From contig OX104111.1 in the NCBI GenBank assembly GCA_944474755.1, positions 95,770,805 through 95,834,804 of the forward strand: a DNA stretch of 64,000 nt. Reading direction: 5' to 3'. Position 1 is the first letter of the stretch. Every line of letters begins with the position of its first letter. Positions 57,729 through 64,000 of this stretch are shown here, in pieces. A program made the translations under genes and the position numbers. The notes under the pieces are model-generated. The model was not told the origin of the DNA. It did no database searches and saw only the letters and a program-made list of their open reading frames with translations. The DNA is from Limnoperna fortunei. Its lineage: Eukaryota; Mollusca; Bivalvia; Mytilida; Modiolidae.

Positions 57729-60700
57729 AAAAATGTGGTATCATCAGTTAGTCGTAACGGCATCACGCTTTTGTTGCATGTATTATGGCTGCATATATCA
57801 TGATGAAAAACTGCTGAAATCAATGTTAAAACATATATAAAAAGCAACCAAATCTTAGCGTCATATGATAAGGTAAAAAGTAATTGTTTTAATTTTGTTT
57901 TGTGCTGGTTTTTTTTAAACATTTGAAACATTTGAAACATTTTATTTCACTAAAGGCCTCACATGAGTGTTGCAAGTTAGTGCTTGTGGTTTACAATTGA
58001 ATTATTTCCCTTGCACCAGAAAATGTATAATGTATAAAGGCATACTATAAAAATGGCCGTTATTAAATCGTACCATTTAGATTGACTTTCCGTCATTATT
58101 TAGTAAATAAAATGTACAGTCTGTTTTAGGTATTATATAATTGTCATTTGTGCATAGTGCTGTGTTCCGTATATTTATTGTTAGAATAAAACAATGTAAG
58201 TTTAAAAGTTTAAGTGTAGTAACACAAAAACATGAACCTGTACTTAACAGAGCGCACAACAATATAAATATATTAGAAACATATCTTTCAGTCGTTTTTT
58301 TTTTCTTCTAATTTTTTTTAAATAGAAACAAGTAAAAAAACTTTTTTGTAAAGAAGGAAATCTTTGTCTTTTAATACTAGCTTTATCACTACAAATGTTT
58401 AACATTTATTCGTGTTATTTTTCGTTTTAAAATTAGAGTATAATTTTTTCTATTGATCATAATATATCACACTATTTAGTCGGAGTCTATTATCAACATA
58501 AAAGACGTGTATACACCTGCGAAGGAATGTTACACTTTTGATCAGTTGATCTTTAATACATATATATGGAAAGACTGAAAACAAACACTGTAAATATTTG
58601 TTATTGAATTTTAATTAGTATTATCATTAGATTTGTGGACATTAATCTATATTCCGTTCCGCGCAGGTGTCCAGCTATGCAATCTCTAAATCTTTTGTTC
58701 TCGTTAATACTCGCCCAGGATTTCCCACCTGTGCAAGATATATATGTCGCAAACCGAGTCAGACTGGCGCCAGTCAGATACTTAAGTATGTTAAATATAT
58801 ACACAACTGGGGTTTTAAGTAGGCATTTTAGTTTCATACTCAAGATTACCTCATACAAATATTTTTAACTTAATTCCACCTGCATTTTTAATATTATTCA
58901 TAAATTATTATTTTTGCACTCGGAAATTATCGAATGATGTTAAATTACTGACACATCTGTTCGAAATCGTTGAAAATGTTACTTATAGGATGAATATAAA
59001 TAAACAAAAACGAAACAAAAAATTAAAATTACTTCTTAGATTTATTTCTGTTAATATTTTATTATTGTTTAAGTAAACGATTTAAAACATAACGAATATG
59101 TTTTTTTTTTTAAATTTTTCTTCTTTTCTGGTCCTATTATATTTTAACAAAGTTTGTGTTGAAATTATAAACTATACGGAAAAATGTGTAAAAGAAAAAA
59201 AAGTACTTGTCTTATTCTCTTATAACGAACGAATTTATATATTGTATATACATATATAATGAAAGTAAACAAAATTCATTTTCCGTTCTCCCTCAGTAGA
59301 AAAAGTCTTTGATCAAACTGAAGATATGAATCTCATGCTACTGACAAGGGAAAATTGGATTCTAGCAGGTGCAAAACATTTTGATATTTTTCTAAAATTT
59401 ACTAATCAATAAAACGTCAAATCCCATGTGAAGGTATCTAGGACTGTGTAAGAATGCATGTCAAAAACCGGCAGTAACACGTGGGTTTAAACGTACAGGT
59501 GTGCTGTAGACTGGCTGGCGTCGACCATTTACACAGCTAAATATGTGTAAACAGCGACACAAATGCGGCTATGTACACAGTATTACAATAGCACTTAATG
59601 CCTCTATAAACAAAAAAAGCTTTGAAATTGATAAAACGTTATTGTTACAATAGTTGGGAATTTTAAAATGTAGTAAAAACTGAGAAAATATTTTCAATCG
59701 AAATGAATTATGATTTCCACATAGTTAAAGTTTAATTCTAGTTGACTGCAGTATCACAACATTATTTTTTAATTTTAAATTACTTTTATTTTAATTTCTA
59801 TAAGAGGAATGTTAGATGTTGGTAAAAATATCTAAACAGCTTATGTTTTGTCCATTTATCCACTGTAATTAATATTTCTTGTCTACCTACTCGTTAATAT
59901 ATTTTATTTTTTTTTTATAAAAACGCATTACAATCCTGTCATGCTTCAAAATACAACGGTTTTAAGCAAGTATTTCGGACTATTTAAGCTACATGACAAG
60001 CAAAGAAATACCACGACAGTACACTGTATTTAATGACAAGACAAAAAGTAACTCTTCTGCATAGCTCTCATTTTGTATAAGTTTAGGTAAGGAAGTAAGG
60101 AAGCCGAATGAGAACAACAAACATGAAATGTCTAGTTCTGAATTCGGTTAATCTCGCTTTTTTTACTAAAAAAGCGAAACGACGTCATAGATCAAATTAA
60201 CCAAATTAACCAAACCAAAGCGGAAGTCAAAAAAAGCAACTTGACTTCAACATGAAAGTAACTGTTTTTTTAAGTCCGACCAAGGCATTCAGTTGTCGGT
60301 GTAGGACGTAAAAATCTCCTCAATCAATCAAACTGTTCTCTCGCTTTAGAGAAAAGTAACAAAGTAACATATATAGTTTGAAAACATATCTTTATAGCTT
60401 TTTATTTTCTTAAAATAAGACAAAGTTGATGTATTCTGTTTTTTTGTATGAAATCTTATGTGGTTTTCTAAGCATTTCATCTTGCTTCACGAAACTGTCC
60501 TACCAAAAGGACCTACAAGATAAGACCTAAGGCTCATGCAAGTTTTCCCTTTCCCTTAATAGAACGTTTCTTGATTTAATTTTGTTACAGAATAGAGCAA
60601 CACATAAAACAGTATTGAACATTTGTACATTTACCCACAAAATTTAAATTTTAAAATACAGGGTGCTATATAATAAATGCATGAGAAAAGGGAACCCATT

Positions 60701-63700
60701 TTCTCAATATATCATTGCCTACATGACCTAAACAACTAACCAATAAGACTAGTTGAAAAAAATGGGGAACAATTCAAGGATTTTAGGAAAATACGAGTTT
60801 GTGAAGTTTTATAAAACCAGACCCAAATGTCCATATGGATGAAAAGAAGTTCGGACGATTTCGACGCCTCGTATATTCATTTTTCTTATCTCGATTTTCT
60901 TAATTTTAAATCTCCCATTCACAACAAATATAGCAAGAATTAAAATATTAGCCACAAAACCCTTAAAATTTGGTGAAGTTTGAGATCTGTATGTTTACAG
61001 ATACTTTCATACTCTAGTTTTATTCAACGAAGACATTATTGACCTTTCAATTTATCCGCAATATACACTTTTTTAATATCAAAAGGCAACACTTGTAGAA
61101 ATAAAAATAACTAATCTTTAAATTTTTATGGCAACTTAAACAAAATAGTTATAAAAAAGTAAAAGTGATTGCCTCAGAATATTTTTAATTGTATTATTGT
61201 GTTTTATGGTGATCTACGTCTCTGGTCTGACACAAAAATTTTTCTTATATTCCCATAGTTTTCTAGCCTAGTGGGCCAGGGTGAAGACCCCCCACCATTG
61301 AGCAGTGTGGAATTTTGATTCGTAACAGTATGGTTTCGTACACTTACAAAGTGAAGTGTACGGCGAGTACAACTGTTGACCACCTCCCGACCATTTCAAG
61401 TATGAGTACCGTAAGAAAAACGGGATGATACCGAGGAGTCTATTCATAAAACAAGAAGGTCGAGGACGTACTACAAAGAAACAGACACACAACAAAAAGC
61501 ATCAAAACTAAGTAACAAGACCGAATGTTTGTTGTTTATACGTGTTATTAATTGTAAACAAGTTTTTTCTGCAATGTGTCTGTCACGTGATGTACCACTT
61601 TTAAAATTGTGTTTAATTATAACACACCTTTTATTAGTAAATAATTACAAAATGATATCATTAATTATGTTTGAAAGTCTCGGATAATACTCATTAATAT
61701 TTAAAGTACATACATGTACTTAATAAATATAAGTATTGAAGACTTGCTGAATGATAAAACTTCTTGGTATGTTATGTAAGGTTTAGTTTTGACATTTTAA
61801 ATTTTCTTTAGGTATATAATTAACTCATTTAAGAAATGTTGACCAAATTTTAAAGTAACGTCATTCTGATGCAAATTTTGTTCACAAAGTTTTCGCTTAC
61901 ATAATTGTATACAATATATCACTATACCAGGAAATCTCTGTACTAGACCTTGTACAAAACTTGTTCTTATTCTTTTACATAGTATCATTATTAATAATAA
62001 TCTCATGATACTTAGTTATTATGACCACATTGTAAGTAAATTGTCGTCTTTATTTGGCATCCTGTTTGATATCGCTTCGAGTAATCATGTGTTAAGTAAA
62101 TAGGGGGCATTTTATCCATATATAGGCTGAATTAAACAAAATACTTTGTCTCTTTTTTCATTAATTTTTGTTTTTCTCTGTATTCTTATAAGACAGTATC
62201 GTGTTACTTCCTGTACTTAAAGATTCTGTTGCACGGACGGTGCACATTGTAACAAAACACTGACTTATATAATCGTACTCCGGTGCATTCATAAATTTAA
62301 CATGTATCGCATATCCTAGTGGCTCCCCATTTATTTATCATTATTGTTTGTTTATGACATGTTTTGTACTTTTATTTCATTGCACAATATTTTCAAATTT
62401 TAACGGAGCCCATTAGATACCATGTTCGTGTCGTTTCTTTTGTCTTTTATCCTTTACAGTTATAAAACATAACTGTCTGGAACGGGAGAGGACTGAATGG
62501 AGCCTACTTCCTAGATGGTAGATAATTTTTGGAAAACTGAAAATTTTTGGCAACGTTTGCGCATTATAAACTTCGTTTAATAAGTTTTATATTTCATTTA
62601 TTTATTTTGCCGTATTTTGGAGTTCGGTAACATAAGAGTACTTTTTTGTACAAGTTATGGGGGAGACGCGATCGTATTCAACACCTCCTCCCCACCCCGT
62701 TCCAACGACCATATAAAGTCTGTTTTATATGTTACCAATAACGTAATTTCAATTTCACAACATGTACTTTTATTGTGCATTTTTATATTTCATTTATTAA
62801 ATGTCATAATAGGAAGAAAAAGAATGACATACAGTTATACATAACTAGACTAATAAAAGTACTGTAATGTTTCCCTGAGTATTTATTATTCTATCATCAT
62901 ATATCAACTACCAGAAACATTTGTGTTCTTCGTGTGTTGTGTTTTGTTGATAATAATATTATTACACAAAATAAAAATGTCAAATTTGCTTAGTTATCAT
63001 ATTTTAATGTCAGATACTAAAGTTGTCAAAATATTTTATATTGTTTTGCATCTATTTTTCTATATAGCTATTCAACGCACAGTAATGAAAATTCCTTCAT
63101 TCCTCATCAGTGTAAACATTTTAACAGAATAATAAAAGTGCTCTTCCTGCAGACTCTTTATTATTTTCTCCAGTTATACATCAGAAATAAACCATTCTTC
63201 AAGATAGTAATGGTATGAATTTATTAAATGTCACACCAAGTGCCCCTAAGTACACAGCACGTGACTTAAATTTTACCTATACAATGTGGGAATAAATGAC
63301 TAGGTAATACCAGTGTCGCCGTACTGTCGGCTGAACACCTGAGTCTACTATCGTTTGTACACCTGTGGTCCGCTATGATTAAAACAGACAGTTATTTCTA
63401 CATTCAACATTATTACTTGAAAGAAGATACTTTAAACTAAAAAGAACATGATGAACTTTTAATAGTTGAACGTTTTATGATATTTTCTTTTTTTTTTCAA
63501 ATTGAAAAATCTGTTTATTTCTATTTTTGTTGTGTTGTCAAAATAACCAAGACTTTTTCAGAAAACATCATTTTTACTTTCATTTGCTTTCAATTTGCTA
63601 ATGAAATAGTATGAACTTCCATAATTTTATATTATTTCTTTTAAGAATAACATACATGTTTCGACAGATTTTATTATTATTTATTTATTTTTTTGTTTGT

Positions 63701-64000
63701 AAATTTAAAGTCTTAACGCTTCAAGGATTATTTAGCCGTGTTTATTGTTTATTTATACACGTACATAGTGTAAAATTATTAATACCAAATTACCATATTA
63801 CAAGTCTACGTATTTTTCAAAGCTAAAATAAGATTTTTTTTCTTTTCGTTGTTGTTTGTTTGTTCAAACATCTTTGAAAGCAGGAGAAAGAATAATTATC
63901 GTATTTCACACACACTGGGACTTGTTAAAAGCACAATTTTATCGTTAATTCCCAAATTAAACCTTTTCAGATTACATAATTTACCTATTCTTTGAATTCT
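57729..64000. other. AT-rich tail of window; a few possible exons, no identified gene
   Basis: No domain could be recognised. Three spots stand out. 59297-59368 is open between a strong acceptor (CGTTCTCCCTCAG) and GCAG|GTGCAA, encoding EKVFDQTEDMNLMLL and more. 62460-62517 is open between ATCCTTTACAG and ATG|GTAGAT (HNCLERERTEWSLLPR). 58645-58790 and 61262-61500 are clearly GC-richer than their surroundings and have short ORFs on both strands. The 3' end of a second-family SINE may lie near 60280-60330. All are weak. Confidence 0.3.

Overview
The window looks like AT-rich nuclear DNA from a bivalve or related mollusc. It has small exons with GT-AG introns, AATAAA poly(A) signals, tRNA-derived SINEs, several non-LTR retrotransposons (LINEs), many short inverted-repeat DNA elements, and elements built on tandem cores of about 155-167 bp. 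No prokaryotic features, rRNA genes or functional tRNA genes were seen. All identifications come from reading motifs and splice sites by eye; no database search was possible.

Three host genes can be supported. (1) 2739-11373, plus strand: the last seven coding exons of a CENP-C (inner kinetochore) homologue, with a CENP-C motif and a C-terminal cupin domain; its 5' part lies left of the window. (2) 12884-25184, minus strand, convergent with CENP-C: a calcyphosin-like EF-hand gene with one set of exons 1-3, followed by three similar 102-bp terminal coding exons (19209-19310, 16913-17014, 12884-12985). All join in the same phase and all end in their own stop codon. This looks like a duplicated array of alternative last exons giving three C-termini. 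(3) 49575-50069, plus strand: a cyclophilin A with an uninterrupted 164-aa coding region and all active-site residues.

Between 26.3 and 49.1 kb the window is mostly mobile DNA. The main structure is a three-level nest. A minus-strand LINE (27.6-27.9 and 36.4-37.5 kb) was split by a plus-strand LINE (27891-36354). That LINE was then hit in ORF1 by an intact minus-strand LINE (28420-32143, one 1118-aa ORF, 11-bp target duplication) and in ORF2 by a SINE (33212-33470, 16-bp target duplication). A degraded SGNH-hydrolase-like ORF (37.6-38.1 kb), four almost identical 1088-bp tandem units (39928-44278) that each carry one arm of a palindromic transposon, a roughly 330-bp tandem array, and another SINE-split LINE (47.0-49.1 kb) follow.

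From 50 to 64 kb there are homopolymer G and C tracts, several inverted-repeat elements, a Tc1-type transposase relic, and a 2665-bp element bounded by inverted repeats (55064-57728) holding ten copies of a 15-bp motif close to CGTTTCCTACGTTAC. The last 6 kb is AT-rich, with no gene that could be identified.
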